Below, one piece after another: positions 34,440 to 45,920 of a stretch of 64,000 bases of DNA (the stretch's first letter is position 1; the number at the start of each line of letters is the position of its first letter). Location of the stretch: contig JABMLP010000003.1 in the NCBI GenBank assembly GCA_013176395.1, positions 806,001 to 870,000 of the forward strand, read 5' to 3'. The notes beneath the pieces were generated by a model. It made no database searches and was not told where the DNA came from. It worked only from the letters and a program-made list of their open reading frames with translations. A program made the translations under genes and the position numbers. The stretch is from Venturia oleaginea. Taxonomy: Eukaryota; Ascomycota; Dothideomycetes; Venturiales; Venturiaceae.

Positions 34440-34526
34440 GAAGATATGGAAGAATATAAAAGGACGAGGACGAATGACAATGATCCTATGGCTAAGATGC
34501 TTGGGAAGGATGAGTTGTTATCGTGA

Positions 34527-35563
34527 GCAGTGGATGAATAGCATGTAACATCAAATTAAGATACCCAGAAGACACTGACATTCTACACTGTCCAATAACA
34601 ACTTCCTTTGAACGCAGTCAGGACGGGATTGTCCAACACTTCGAATCCAGCCCGTCTCACAATCACGGCAACAAATAAACTTCAAGCCCCCCTCCCCCAA
34701 ATCCACGCCGTACTAATCAATGGTCTTCAAGTGCAATCGGAAGAACCCGAGAGCGCTCGAATCTGTAGCAAGTATCCTCAGGAGAAATAAGCCTACAGTC
34801 TCCAATCGAGCGCCTAGGTTCTTCACCATAAGCCAATGTTTTATCTCCAGGCACTGGTGTGAAGTTTTGCTCTTTAGCGAGATTGGGGGAGAGCTATGGT
34901 GGGGAAGGTGGGAGTTTGATGTACGCTGGTCAAAGATTTCTTTGTTGGGTTGATGCTTTGATTCCGTGTGGTGTTTGAGTGTATTGTGGTGGAAGTGAGA
35001 TCCCATCAACGAAACGACGGAGTAAGAGTGTTGCTCTTCCGGGCGTTTTTGTTTGAGGCTCGGGTGAGCTTCTTTTGAAGCAAAGCCACTCACTACGAAG
35101 GCAAGTCCTCAGGCGTTGCTCATTCATTTAGTTGGGGTTTGCCTTGAACTATGTTTAAACTCTTGCTGCTCTTTTGGCCTGTTGTTATGGTCGGGAAGCA
35201 GTCGAATTTTCATGTCTCCGCCTTCTATGCTAAGTGCTTTCTGTCTGGCCGTCGGACCTTACTCATGAAGATTGAAACCTCTCGAGAGCTGCTGATGTTC
35301 ATTCCTTGTAGTCGTATAGCCACGAAGGATATACTCCAGTCAAATGCCGCCCAAGTACGCCATCCCATATCCATACAGATGCCGTGATTTGCATGACACG
35401 ACCTTACATGTATTTTCTCTGTCGTCCATTTTCTTCCACTCCACCCGCACTTACTCCCATATAGTTTCATTACTTCTAATTCCGACGACGGATAAGCTTA
35501 TACCAATCAAAGTTGTCCACCACCCGTCAGCCCGGAAGTTCAATGAGGCCACCATGGGCCTCA
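34527..35563. other. Intergenic, no gene seen
   Basis: About 1 kb between convergent genes, with no coherent coding frame on either strand. Confidence 0.6.
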
Positions 35564-36881
35564 TCAAGGGGCTTGCTTGCCTGCGGCCAATGGGGGCCCG
35601 AAGATGTGGTCCTCATTGTAATGGGCGAAAGGCTTGCTTGTTGTGCTTTTTCCATCCAAGAAGTATTGAAAATCTTTCAAGTCATCGTAGTCTGCTAGAA
35701 CACGGCGTCCGTTAAACCAATGCATGCGGCGTTTAGTGCTTAGTTGGACGCCGAAAGCATCGCTACCCATCTGCGTCTTCATCTCGTCCAAACAGATGTT
35801 GAACTCGGTCGTGTTGCCCCATCGTTCCGGCATTTTGGCAAACGGGAATGGGAAAGCGAGATGGATGATATAGCTGACTAGCGTTCGAGAAAGGAAACAG
35901 CCTGCATAGCTGGCCAGTTCCACTTGCTTCTCTTCTGGTGCAGTGTCGTAGACAAAGCCGGATTGCTTCCACTCTTGTTGAGTCCCTTCCGATATCTCAG
36001 GGCCTGGTCTAGCTCCCTGGATAGCTCGGAGGCGGAAGTCGACTTGGAATCGGTGGTAGAGCTCTTTGACCTCCCCAGGTTGCTCGATTGTGCTGTTTAG
36101 AAGAAATCCTTTCATGTCTCGGACGAGGTGTGCAACAATCTCCCCTTTGTCGGCCGATGAGTTGACCCACGCAATGTATGCATCAATGTGATCCCAAATT
36201 GCTGCTTTGCCCTCTTCGCTTTGCAAGATTCTACATGTAATCAAGGCAGGAAACTGGCAACATACGCTTTTATAAAAATGTCAGCTTCGAAGGACGAACA
36301 AGTGATAGATATCTTCTACGTACCAAAAGGGTAGGGCGGAACAAGAATTATCCTCAAAAGCCTGTAGATTGGCAATTTTCCCAACCTCATTGGCCATCTC
36401 GAATGAGATGCAGTAGCTACTGTTTTCGGCCAATGTCAGCGCTGAGCTCGAAAAGAGAGTGGGGACTCCAGGGCATGGGAAGCGAATTCCCCTCCAGACA
36501 ACTTAGCAATATGTCGGATTTGTGTCGGCAAAGAAGGGACGGTCAAATTGGAGATTGGCGTGGTGCTTGTTCCGGTAGCAAGCAGTCATGCTGCGATGGT
36601 ATTGCAAGAAGTTGGTGGCTTGCCACTTCTGTATGATGTTGCTTCGAGGTAGTCTTGGTGCTCTACACAACGTGGTCGATCATGCTCGCAGTAGCTGGAA
36701 ATTCTTTTTTGAACCTGTCTTCGGCTTCAGCGACCGATTTGCTGCATATGCCGACTCGATTGATGACATTAGAAACGGAGGCAAGAGCACACATGCGGAG
36801 TTCGTCTTCCATAGCTGCTTTCTGGAGCACATCGCTGTTGAGTAAAGCCCTGTAATCCGGAGCATCATATGGGAGAGCCAT
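35564..36881 (-). CDS. Unknown multi-exon protein with one in-frame stop
   Basis: The ATG at 36881 opens MALPYDAPDYRALLNSDV. A short intron near 36625-36672 (ending CATACAG) joins it to KWQATNFLQYHRSM, and the same frame continues to FDRPFFADTNPTYC. There a TAA occurs at 36503-36505, after which the frame continues as coherent protein (RFPCPGVPTLF to DNSCSALPF). A GTACGT donor at about 36322 and a TATAAAAG acceptor at about 36267 then lead to the last exon (FPALITCRIL to PPLAAGKQAP, stop at 35564). Protein length would be near 400 if the TAA is not real or is spliced. No domain was recognised. It may be a decaying gene. Confidence 0.5.
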
Positions 36882-37304
36882 CCTGATTCAATCTGGTATC
36901 GTGTTGAGTGTCTAGAGCAGCTTTGGTGAGTCTTCACCCTGGGTCTGGAAGAGTAAAGGAGGGATACCTGGAGAGCCGACTCAAACTGGAAGGTAGGAAG
37001 TTACCTGAAAGCTGAGAATGCGAATAACTTGGAGTAGTGTTGGAGGTGTAGAGAAGTAAGAAGGTAGCCGGCAAGAAATATATAGCCTGTTTTAGCGTGG
37101 TTGCCTGAGGTGGTCACGAATGGTGAAGGCTCAGGGCGACGGCTCTGTGAAGATGAGGCAAAGACTGGTGCTTTGATCCGGCGGTGTATAACGCGGTATT
37201 TGGAATGCCAACATCTTGTATACGATGGCCCACAAGTGGAGTTGACGCGTGAAGAAACAGGCAGGTACATGGACAAAGTCCTTTGAGGCCAGTCAGTTCT
37301 TCAT
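36882..37304. other. Intergenic, no gene seen
   Basis: Region between the unknown gene's start and the 3' end of the XRCC2-like gene. Confidence 0.6.
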
Positions 37305-38466
37305 TCATCCCATCTCAACAGCGTCCTCACCCACTACAAAACCAAAGACTCTCCTTCCACCAAAAGTACAAGCACTAAACCCCGCCTTCCGCACAGCCTC
37401 CATCCTTGCTACTTGCTCTCTCAAAGCCTCCTCTGCACTCACTCCGATGGGAAATTTTCTTGCTTGATTCCGGCTCAAACATAATCTTGTTGTTGGGAAC
37501 GAAGACCAAGGTGCAGGCAAAGTGCGAAGAACACGTTCACCTGTTTCTTTTGATGTTGATGAGAAGGCGTGAGAAGTGGTTATGATTGAACATTTAAAGA
37601 TTTGAGATAGGGTGCGGAGATGATGCATCAGTGCTGCGTAGGGATTATGGACTTGCGATGTTGTGGCTATCGTGGTTGTAGTTGAGATGTCGTCAAGTTC
37701 AGCTCGGTTCTGCCAGTAGAAGGCACTCGTTGTGTCAATAACTATGCTGTGTAGAGGGCGGTGGAACTAGGTGAATTTAGTCACTGGCGTGAAATATAAT
37801 CTGCACCAAGATAATATCTCGGTGACATACTCACCTTTTCGTCTTCTGTCATTAGATAAATTTGTATGGATGATAATGTGGCGATCAAGGAAGCAAGGTT
37901 CTGGGGCTGATAAATACGAACATGTTGCAAAGATCGAAGTATCAAGTCTTCGATATCTGTACAAGAAGCGAATTTGGAGAGAAGGTAGCCTTTCATCACT
38001 TGGGCTAGCCGCAGGATATCGAAACGACCTTCTGTGTCTATGATGACGATGGCGCAGTTTCTGCCTCCCAGATCATGGTCTGAATACATATCCGGTAAGA
38101 CGGCAATTGCTGTGATGAAGTAAAGAAGGTGTGTCTTCCCAGCCCCGGACTCTTCAGAGCACAGCTCAATGATTGGAAACTTTCGTGATTGATGTTCTCG
38201 TCCATGGTTTGAAGTGGTGTCAATGTGGAATAATTCTTCGAGCGCTGGCAGAGGATAGGGTGCATGGGATTGGAGCTGAAATAAAGCCAAGACCTACCAG
38301 TTCATCTTGTCAGTCTCGATGGAAATGGGACTGCTCTCTTCCTCGTCCTATCCTTCCTTACCTCAAAGGTAAATTAAAGATAAATGGAACGACGTGATCT
38401 CACCTCTCCCAGGTTCTTTTCTACGCTGGCACCTAACAGACGGCGGCCCAGATCAGCCGCACCCAT
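37305..38466 (-). CDS. XRCC2-like RecA/RAD51-family protein
   Basis: A Rad51 paralogue expected to assist homologous recombination repair. Exons are 38404-38466, 37835-38275 and 37305-37766, giving 321 residues with phase-0 introns. The start is MGAADLGRRLLGASVEKN. Walker A is SGAGKTHLLYFIT near residues 64-76; its first consensus glycine position is Glu. AIVIIDTEGRFD follows, then HVRIYQPQNLASLIATL. The Walker B-like strand is LHSIVIDTTSAFYWQNRAEL, formed right after splice 2. FKCSIITTSHAFS and APWSSFPTTRLCLSR match the C-terminal core of the family. The gene lies 152 bp from divergent SOM1. Assignment to XRCC2 among RAD51 paralogues rests on motif layout and is moderately sure. Confidence 0.8.
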
Positions 38467-38618
38467 GATGCAGTCGTTGCATGATCTTGTCGACTTGGTG
38501 TTGTTCTACACATGAAAGCGAATGAAGAAAGACGGACAATCACGTGTCAAAATCTGGTCATCACCAACGACGACTTCACCTAATGCTCATCCTAACAAAT
38601 GCAAACTCATTCCTTCCA
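38467..38618. promoter_or_regulatory. Short divergent promoter, XRCC2-like/SOM1
   Basis: Only 152 bp separate the two start codons, so both genes must share this upstream region or overlap in their 5' UTRs. No specific element was identified. Confidence 0.55.
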
Positions 38619-39012
38619 ATGGATGCCGACAGAACAGCCTCCGGTCCCAATATAAAGAAATTCCACTTCACCGAACTGACCTCCCATGTCAGCACAAAAG
38701 AAAAGGTCAGACCCGAGAAGCCCAAGGACAGCAAATCACCACCACGAACCAAAACAATTCACAAGCCAGTCGATCTGGACAAATGCAAGTTGTATGAAAT
38801 GAGGCAATACATTTGTGATGAACCTCGGATGGCGAAGAGAGGGGAAAAGCGCCCGGAAATCTTATGTACCCCATTCATGAGGCTGTTCAGGAAGTAAGTC
38901 AAGGCTGGAAGAATGAAATTGGTATTGAATATGTGCTGAGCGCTGTCTTAGGTGTGCCGGAGGCTTGACTGTTGAGACGACAGAGTGGGAGTTCCTGTCT
39001 AAAGCCGAGTGA
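38619..39012 (+). CDS. SOM1: SOM1-like inner membrane peptidase subunit
   Basis: Som1 is a small subunit of the mitochondrial inner membrane peptidase that helps Imp1 mature precursors. Exon 1 is 38619-38893 and exon 2 is 38952-39012, giving 111 residues. The conserved part is KCKLYEMRQYICDE, then LCTPFMRLFRKCAGG, with the last block completed by splicing (AGGAA|GTGTGCC). Four cysteines are spaced as in the family. The N-terminus is lysine-rich without an obvious cleavable presequence. The ATG at 38619 is chosen because the frame upstream has no family similarity. Confidence 0.8.
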
Positions 39013-39346
39013 AGTCAAGCGTCAAACATGCCTCACCGAACGTTTGTGTGCCAGAGCTGGAAACCCCATCACCGAGCATCATCGCCGTCATCGTGAGATG
39101 AATCTTCAATTAATCTGGAATAGTAATTTGAGCATGGCATCTATGGGCCACTTAGTTCATTTTCACATTTCCTCATCGACAATAGAAGTTCCATAAACCC
39201 AATCCAAGGAATTTTCTGATTCAAAACCACAGTGTGCTCTTATTTTGCCATACGCCATGCTAATCCAAAAAACTTCTGCCCCGGGTATCATGCTTATCTG
39301 CCTCTTTTGCGCCATCCATTTAATTTACGAACGAAATCATGCTCAA
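39013..39346. other. Convergent 3' flanks
   Basis: Tail-to-tail region between SOM1 and TAF8. No gene is seen. Confidence 0.6.
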
Positions 39347-40224
39347 TCAAGTGTCTCGCGCAGACTGCCGCCAAAACCTTCTATCGTAATTGACAGGTAT
39401 TGCCGTGTGCAAGCTCGCAGCAGTTTCTCCCCCTCCTGGCCAGTCAATACCATCCTCAGGCGGTGGCTGATCTGCGTCCTCTTGCAAGATGGCCTTCATA
39501 GTCTGTTCCCAAATCATTTGATCTTTCCGTGAACTCTTGCCTCCCAACGTGGGCTTTGAAAGTGCCGCGCCTGCCATCAGTTTCCTCATTGCCTTTTCTG
39601 CCAGCACACCCTCCTCCGTCGCCAATTCCCGGATTTTACGAGCGTCGGTCTCGCGGTTTGTGTATATCTCCGTGTCTTTCCACGTATGCCGGCTGGGTAA
39701 TGGAGGCAGGTGTGCTGGGATGTATTTTTCACTAATTGCCAGCCCCACTAGCTCTGGTCCAAGTATTTCGTTTGTTGACGGGAGCGGTGGCTCTTCTGAA
39801 GGACTCGGGGGAATAGAAGGCTGAGCAATGCTCGGTATCAGAGGAAGCTGTGTGTGAGGAAGGAGTTCATTCGGCGTCAGACCAAACATTGATAGAGCTG
39901 TGACGAAATCTTGAGGGATGGGTTGCGTGCGTCGATTTGAGAGCATTGAAGAGTGGACAAAGGATAAGAAATGGCGCATGTCTGCGCGTACATGTCAGTA
40001 TGAGGATATGCTATGCCTGGTCAGAGAGTGGCCGTACACGAATCAACTTGGGCGCGGAATGCCTCCAATGCTGTTGGAGTGACACTATCGAAGCCTACAC
40101 TCGAAAGCGCAAGGGTAATGGAACGCAAAAGCTGGGCTTGGAAGAAGGCCTCATCTTGGGCTCTGAATGCGACTTCATCCGCACGTTCTTGATGGACGTG
40201 AGTGCTGTGGTGGACGATCCGCAT
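39347..40224 (-). CDS. TAF8: TFIID subunit TAF8
   Basis: TAF8 is a histone-fold subunit of general transcription factor TFIID that pairs with TAF10. Exon 1 is 40038-40224 and exon 2 is 39347-39981, giving 273 residues. The histone fold (about 20-85) reads FFQAQLLRSITLALSSVGF, then PTALEAFRAQVDSYMRHF across the splice, then SSMLSNRRTQPIPQDFVTAL. A proline-rich linker follows. The TAF8 C-terminal block is HTWKDTEIYTNRETDARKIR with EEGVLAEKAMRKLM. The start MRIVHHSTH follows an upstream in-frame stop with no other ATG, but an additional 5' exon cannot be excluded. The gene diverges from VPS33. Confidence 0.88.
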
Positions 40225-40562
40225 TTTGGTGACGCTTCCGTGAACAATCAAAAGCTCGGTCTACCAGGATGAAAAGAGCAACAGGCGGGATACCGGAAGA
40301 TAGCGCGCTGGTGGAATATGGTTGTTGATGCAGTGGTTGGAAAGGCTCTGCGGGAGAGGAGGCTGGGAGGTACCTGGCAGTATCAAGAAGTGGGACCTCA
40401 AGGAGATCACGCTTCAACACCAACCTTATCACTCACTCTTCATCCCAAGCTCCCATATTATTTCGGCGTCACCACATCAACATCTCAAGGTGATTGTGGA
40501 GATTGCCGACCCTCGAAACCAGTTTCCAATGAGGTAGCACGCGAAGCCGCAAGAGCTTGGAG
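40225..40562. promoter_or_regulatory. Divergent promoter region, TAF8/VPS33
   Basis: 338 bp between the two start codons. No defined element was recognised. Confidence 0.5.
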
Positions 40563-42960
40563 ATGGCACCCATCACGTCCATAAATCCCAGCGAATTTGG
40601 CGACAAAGCAAGAAGGGAATTATTGACATTGCTTGAGACTGTAAGTCGTCACGAAGAAGCAGATACATAAGCTTCCGATACTGATTCAACATCTAAGGTT
40701 CGTGGGAAAAAAAACCTTGTCCTCGAACGCTCTCTTGCAGGGCCCTTGGGACTGTTCGTCAAGTTCTCTACACTGCAAGAGTATGGCGTTGATCGCGTCT
40801 TTTTCCTGGAGAATGACAATGTCGACTCTTCTCAGCGCAATATCATCTTCCTTGCCCGAGGAGACAAAGCCGCCAAGGTTACTTCAATAGCTGGTATGTT
40901 TATCTTTCGAATACTCATTTCGATCATCATTCTCCACCTGAAGTTATATTTTCCGTTCAAGACACAGTGTCAATCACGGTATATAGGCTGCGAAAGATGT
41001 GGCTTAGCAACAGCCTAGTCCCGATAATGAAGTTGGCATACAAAGAAGAATATGTAGGAGCAGATATCACTCCACATAGTCCAAGTCGTATGCCTAGAAG
41101 AAGCTATTCGTAATCTCACAGTAATGCCTAAGAGAAGCTACAAGCAACAGCAAAATATTGAGCTTCTCCTCGAACCGCTTGATGGAAGGAAGAGTCTAAC
41201 CTTTGCTGACATTTCAAGACCAGATTAAGCGCCTCCGAAGCAGCAGTCAAGTGGACCATGAGTTTAGCGTCATATGGGTTCCACGACGCACTCTAGTTTC
41301 AGATCAGCTCTTTGGGGAGTCAGGTGTCCTTGGGGAGGTAAATGTGCATGAATATCCGCTGTATTTTATGCCGTTGGCAGACGATCTGCTTTCACTAGAA
41401 TTGGATGATGCATTCACGGATCTGTATCTTGTATGCCTACTTAACTCTGTTATTTCTCCGCTAACAGAGTACGTGTAGTGGAAGGATCCAGGAGCCATAT
41501 TCACAGCCGCAAAAGCTCTCATGGGTATCCAGCAGAAACATGGACTGTTCCCGCGTATCACCGGAAAGGGTGATTATGCCAAACGATTAGCAGACCTTCT
41601 CATTCGGATGCGTTCTGAACTCAGCGCAGGCGGTGATAATGGTGGCACATCCATGCTCGATATCACTCCAAGCAATTCGATTGAGAGTTTAATCATCATC
41701 GATCGTGAAGTCGACTTCCCAACAGCCCTCCTCACACAATTGACATATGAAGGCTTGATAGATGAATACTACGGTATCAGCGCAAACCAGGTGGAGGTGG
41801 ATTCATCGACAGTTGGAACTGCTCCCACGGCGCAAGCTGGATCCTCATCAGCCGCTGCTACGCAATCTCTGAAACGTAAGGTTTTGCTCGATGGCTCGGA
41901 TTCAATCTACAGCACCCTTCGTGACTCAAATTGTGCAGTTGTCGGGCCCTTGCTCAACAAAGTTGCTCGCCGACTACAATCAACATATGACAGCCGCTCC
42001 TCTGCAAAAACAACGGCAGAACTACGAGAATTCGTCACAAAACTTCCTGGTTACCAAGCCGAACAAGCAAGTCTAAAGCTCCACACCAGCCTCGCCGAAG
42101 AGGTCATCCAAAGAACGCGCTCAGAGCTATTCTCCCGCGTCCTCGAAGTCCAGCAAAACATCGCCGCCGGAGCAGATCCAGTAACTCAGCACGAAAATAT
42201 CGAGGAATTGATCGCACGCGATGTACCTATTTCCACGGTGCTTCGACTTCTCTGTATCGAGTCCCTCTTCAGCAACGGTATCCGGCCCAAAGATCTCGAG
42301 AACTTTAAGCGCGCCATCATTCAAGGCTACGGCCACCAACACCTCCTCACACTATCCGCGTTGGAAAAAATGGGTCTTCTCATTCCGCGTATCGGTGGCG
42401 GACTCGTAGGGGCAGCAGCAGGTCCAATCGGCAAGATCACAAATTACACTGCCGTGCGCAAGAATCTGCATCTCATTGTCGATGAAGTCAATGAGACGGA
42501 GCCGGATGATGTCGCGTACGTGTTTAGTGGATATGCACCATTGAGCATTCGGTTGGTGCAGTGTATCCTGCAGAAACAATACCTTTCTTCACTCGTGACG
42601 AAAAAAGGAGTCATACCTACCGCGGCGGCATCGAGTGCGACACAAGGATGGAAACCGTTCGAGGAGTCGGTGAGACAGGTTCGTGGTGCCACATTCGATG
42701 AGGTCCAACAGGGCGAGGAGAAGGCCGTCAAGGCAAGACAGATATTGAACGGTTCGCATGGTGATGGACTGAAGACTGTTATTGTGTTCTTCTTGGGAGG
42801 CGTGTGCAGAGCTGAGATTGCGGCTTTGAGATTTGTTGCAAAGCAATTGAAGGAGGAAGGGAGGGGAAGGAATTTATTAATCTGCACTACTGAAGTTTTG
42901 ACGGGCGATCGGCTGGTTGGTGGGGCTGTTGAGAAGAAGTCTTTTACAGTGACGCCTTAA
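40563..42960 (+). CDS. VPS33: Vacuolar sorting protein VPS33 (Sec1/Munc18 family)
   Basis: The SM-family subunit of HOPS and CORVET, which assembles SNAREs for endosome and vacuole fusion. Exons are 40563-40640, 40698-40893, 41219-41430 and 41479-42960, giving 655 residues. The N-terminus is MAPITSINPSEF. Family blocks include LVLERSLAGPLGLFVKFSTL, FLARGDKAAKV, VIWVPRRTLVSDQL, LYFMPLADDLLSLELDD, SLIIIDREVDFPTALLTQLTYEGLIDE, and a C-terminal VFFLGGVCRAEIAALRF with FLICTTE-like LLICTTEVLTG. Intron 2 is about 325 bp, much longer than the others (about 50 bp), and its acceptor is AAG|AC. The exons nevertheless join in frame to give ADQIKRLR, as in relatives. Confidence 0.95.
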
Positions 42961-45080
42961 GCTTGTAGATAATACAGAGGACTTGCTTTGCTGTGACATT
43001 GTGCTGCAGCTGGAATGAAATCATAGACAGGCTCCATGTGCGTTCATGATGTATGGCCGCCCAGATCTGAGATCAAATGTACTTTTGAAGTGAAATGAAA
43101 TTCTTCATACCGGTTACTGTTCACTAGATTCTTCGCCGATCTACCTGTCAAGAAACAGTCCACCGCGCCCTCCATATATGTTTGTTCAGGGAGAACATGA
43201 GAAACCGAATCATAAATCTACTTGTGTAGATTGGAGCAATTCGTGTTTCCGTGCTCCCACTGGACTAATAAATGCCATGAGGGACACTGGAACACCTCTT
43301 GAAGTAGACTGGAGACACTATATACTCCAAAATTCGAAGAATGACTCCATCCAACCTCCTTCTTTACACCTTCTCCGCGCATCTTTCCAAAGCCTAAATT
43401 AGCCTAAACGCCACACCAGGCTTACGGCGAAGTCAGCGTGATACAAGAGAAAGAAATACCGCCGATCAAGGTAGGTATGTCGCCCTTTCTCCATGCACCC
43501 ATGGCCCTCATAGAGTAGAGAGGGTAGGTGTTTGGTAATGAGAGGGCAATTGATCTAGGCACGTAGATAAATCCTTCAACACGTAGACATGGGAATAGTC
43601 GTAGCGCTGTACACACATATGCCAAGGCTCATTATTGAGAGAGCCTGCAGAAACGACATGTTTCGCAAGCAGCACTGCGATGATGGGTCCTCAAGTTTTT
43701 CTTTTTTGGACGGCTCTGATGGTGGTATTCACGAGAGTTCCGACTGCTTGTCCAAGCACATTCGTCCAGTTCTGGTCCTGTACGCCACAGTCCACGAGCC
43801 AGCACGTTCGATTCATTGACTCGGTTCTGTCGATTGATGACTTAACTTAGCACATCACGCTCACATCGATTTTAATGGACCTGTGGTGGCCCAAACCATT
43901 TGGCTTGACAAAAAGAACCTGCACCAACATTAGCAAATGGTTCTCCGCCATGGACGTCTATCAAAAAAGTAAGTGTTGGCGATTGATTTCAGATACCCGT
44001 TCTATAAGCATCGACTCATAATGGGGCGTCGATTTGACGAGCGAACACCCCGAATCACTAATACGGCTCTTCCTATATGTAAGATTTGAGGGTCTATTGG
44101 CTCATCATGTAATTATGCATTGAGTAGATGAAGAGGAAGATATATTGACTTACCGAGATGAAGCAAATGGATGAAATGGAGGATTGAGGATGGAAGTTTG
44201 GATTTGGTGAAGAATTTTTGAGGTAGCGGAAAGCTTAGCGCTAGAGCAAATTGGGACGGAGCACGTGACGCGTCAAGTTATGCACCCGAAAGACTGTCTT
44301 CGTTTTGTATTCTTTATTCAGTGGGTCATATATCAAATTACGTGACTAGTATTGATAAAAGGGACATCATAGTTCCTATCAATTGCCTTGCGATTGACTT
44401 GTGGTTGCTTGAAGATACACTATTAGTTCTACATACATCTGTTCATGTTCTCACCAAAACTCTGCTTTGGATTCGTTCATTGCCTTTCCTTCTTATCAAT
44501 AGACAGAGTGATTGAGATCTTTGATCGTTACAGATATATTGACCCAGAACTTCCTAGGAACCAATCGAAGAAAAGTTCTCAAAACGATTTTGCAAGGTCT
44601 CGAATTGGAGGAAAGTCAGAGTGATGCCAGGGAGACAATGAAACCACTGTGTCAGCCATCGTCAACAAAGCAGACGATACATCTTGAAAATCCTTCGAAA
44701 GACGCTTGACAGGAGTCTTCAACAAGTTCGCTGTGGAGTATGATGTGGTATACTGCATTTGAGAGGGCTTACTCGGTCAGCTTGTGCGTCAAGTATGCAT
44801 TCACACACGTCCGCCGATTCTTTTCATACCGATGCCAACACTGAACCTTGTTCCATTCTTAACCATGATGCCTTGTGCAGGTCGGGGTATATTAGAACTA
44901 TCCGTCCGCCTCCGTGATCTTACATTTGCCTCTCACACTGTTCTGGATGTCATCTCTTGTGGCAATCTAGCTCTCAAGGTCTTGCCTCATTCTCTGCTGG
45001 CCATGATGCCCGTCCGCTCATACGTATGCTTGTGCCTGTTCCTTACTACTCTTGCTCCGTGAGTTTCCAGCTGGCCCCTC
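42961..45080. other. Long intergenic region, no gene supported
   Basis: About 2.1 kb between convergent VPS33 and EMC6. Frames at 43589-43850 and 44784-45062 were read but lack motifs or splice structure. A tiny frame after GCCATGGACGTC at 43950 is too short to call. Confidence 0.5.
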
Positions 45081-45496
45081 TCACACCACAAGACCGTAGA
45101 ATAACGTCCAGGTAAGCACAAAACTACTCAGCCCAGTCACCAAGTCACCCGCCCACAGATCCCCAAACGGCCGATAGAAGTACACCTTTGGATTTGCCTC
45201 CGTCCTGAAGGCAAAGATAAGTGCAGAAACGAGTAATGTGCCTAGTAGGTAGAAGATGAAGCCAGGGTATGATTCGAGGCCGAGGGTTCCAGCGGCGACA
45301 CCGAAGAGAGATGATGTTAGGTTGCGGATATTTGATACTGTCTAAAGAGAGAGTATTAGTTCTAGTAGTTGAGGGGGGCGAGGAAATGTGGTCTCATGGA
45401 TTTGGGAACGGCCGGGGATTGGTGTACCTTTGCATTGTGCTGGACGCTATCTTGGACGATTGGGTTGATTTGTAATTCCTTCTCTTCTTGGGACAT
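45081..45496 (-). CDS. EMC6: ER membrane protein complex subunit 6
   Basis: EMC6 is a small membrane subunit of the ER membrane complex that inserts tail-anchored and multi-pass proteins. Exon 1 (45428-45496) encodes MSQEEKELQINPIVQDSVQHNAK. Exon 2 (45081-45341) encodes the rest; the total is 109 residues (human EMC6 has 110). Three hydrophobic segments are visible: LTSSLFGVAAGTLG, FIFYLLGTLLVSALIFAF and LSSFVLTWTLFYGLVV. The last matches the family's FLYGMVHVY-type end. The intron is 86 bp with donor GTACAC and acceptor TTTAG, phase 0. The model was built by eye from two short exons. Confidence 0.88.
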
Positions 45497-45920
45497 GATG
45501 GCGGATAGATTCTCGTTGAGCAAAGGTCAAGACGGACAATTAGGAATCCGTTCTGAGGCGCAGGTCCTGGAGGTTTCGATGAATGGCGGACTCTGTGAGA
45601 GATTTGAAAGAGGATGGAGGAATCGGTAGAGACGGAATCGGAATCTCGGGACCGGGTTCTGTTCGGGTTTGCTCTTGTTTGGCGTTGGGGTTGGTTCAAG
45701 ATGTTGCAGCGGTCGATCGGCAAGCGGAGGCCCAAGAGTTCCGCTCAGCGCTCGACCTCTTCAACAATATCAAGATTTCACGTCAATCACGTCCCAAGCA
45801 TGTTCTTGAGACAACTTCTATATTTGTTGAAAAACACTTCCAATATTGCTATCTACTGCTAAGTTGAGATTCCAAGATGAATGGCATCGAGAACAGGGGT
45901 GTTCATAAATGATAGGTTGG
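45497..45920. other. Intergenic, no gene seen
   Basis: Between the EMC6 start and the 3' end of the next minus-strand gene. Confidence 0.6.

Noticed and set aside
35564..36881. Mating-type locus gene as identity for the unknown protein
   Set aside because: No alpha-box or HMG-box motif is visible, and the usual flanking genes APN2 and SLA2 are absent from the window.
43950..44085. Tiny gene starting GCCATGGACGTC
   Set aside because: Only about 23 codons before a stop. The possible intron would be about 24 bp, too short for a spliceosomal intron.
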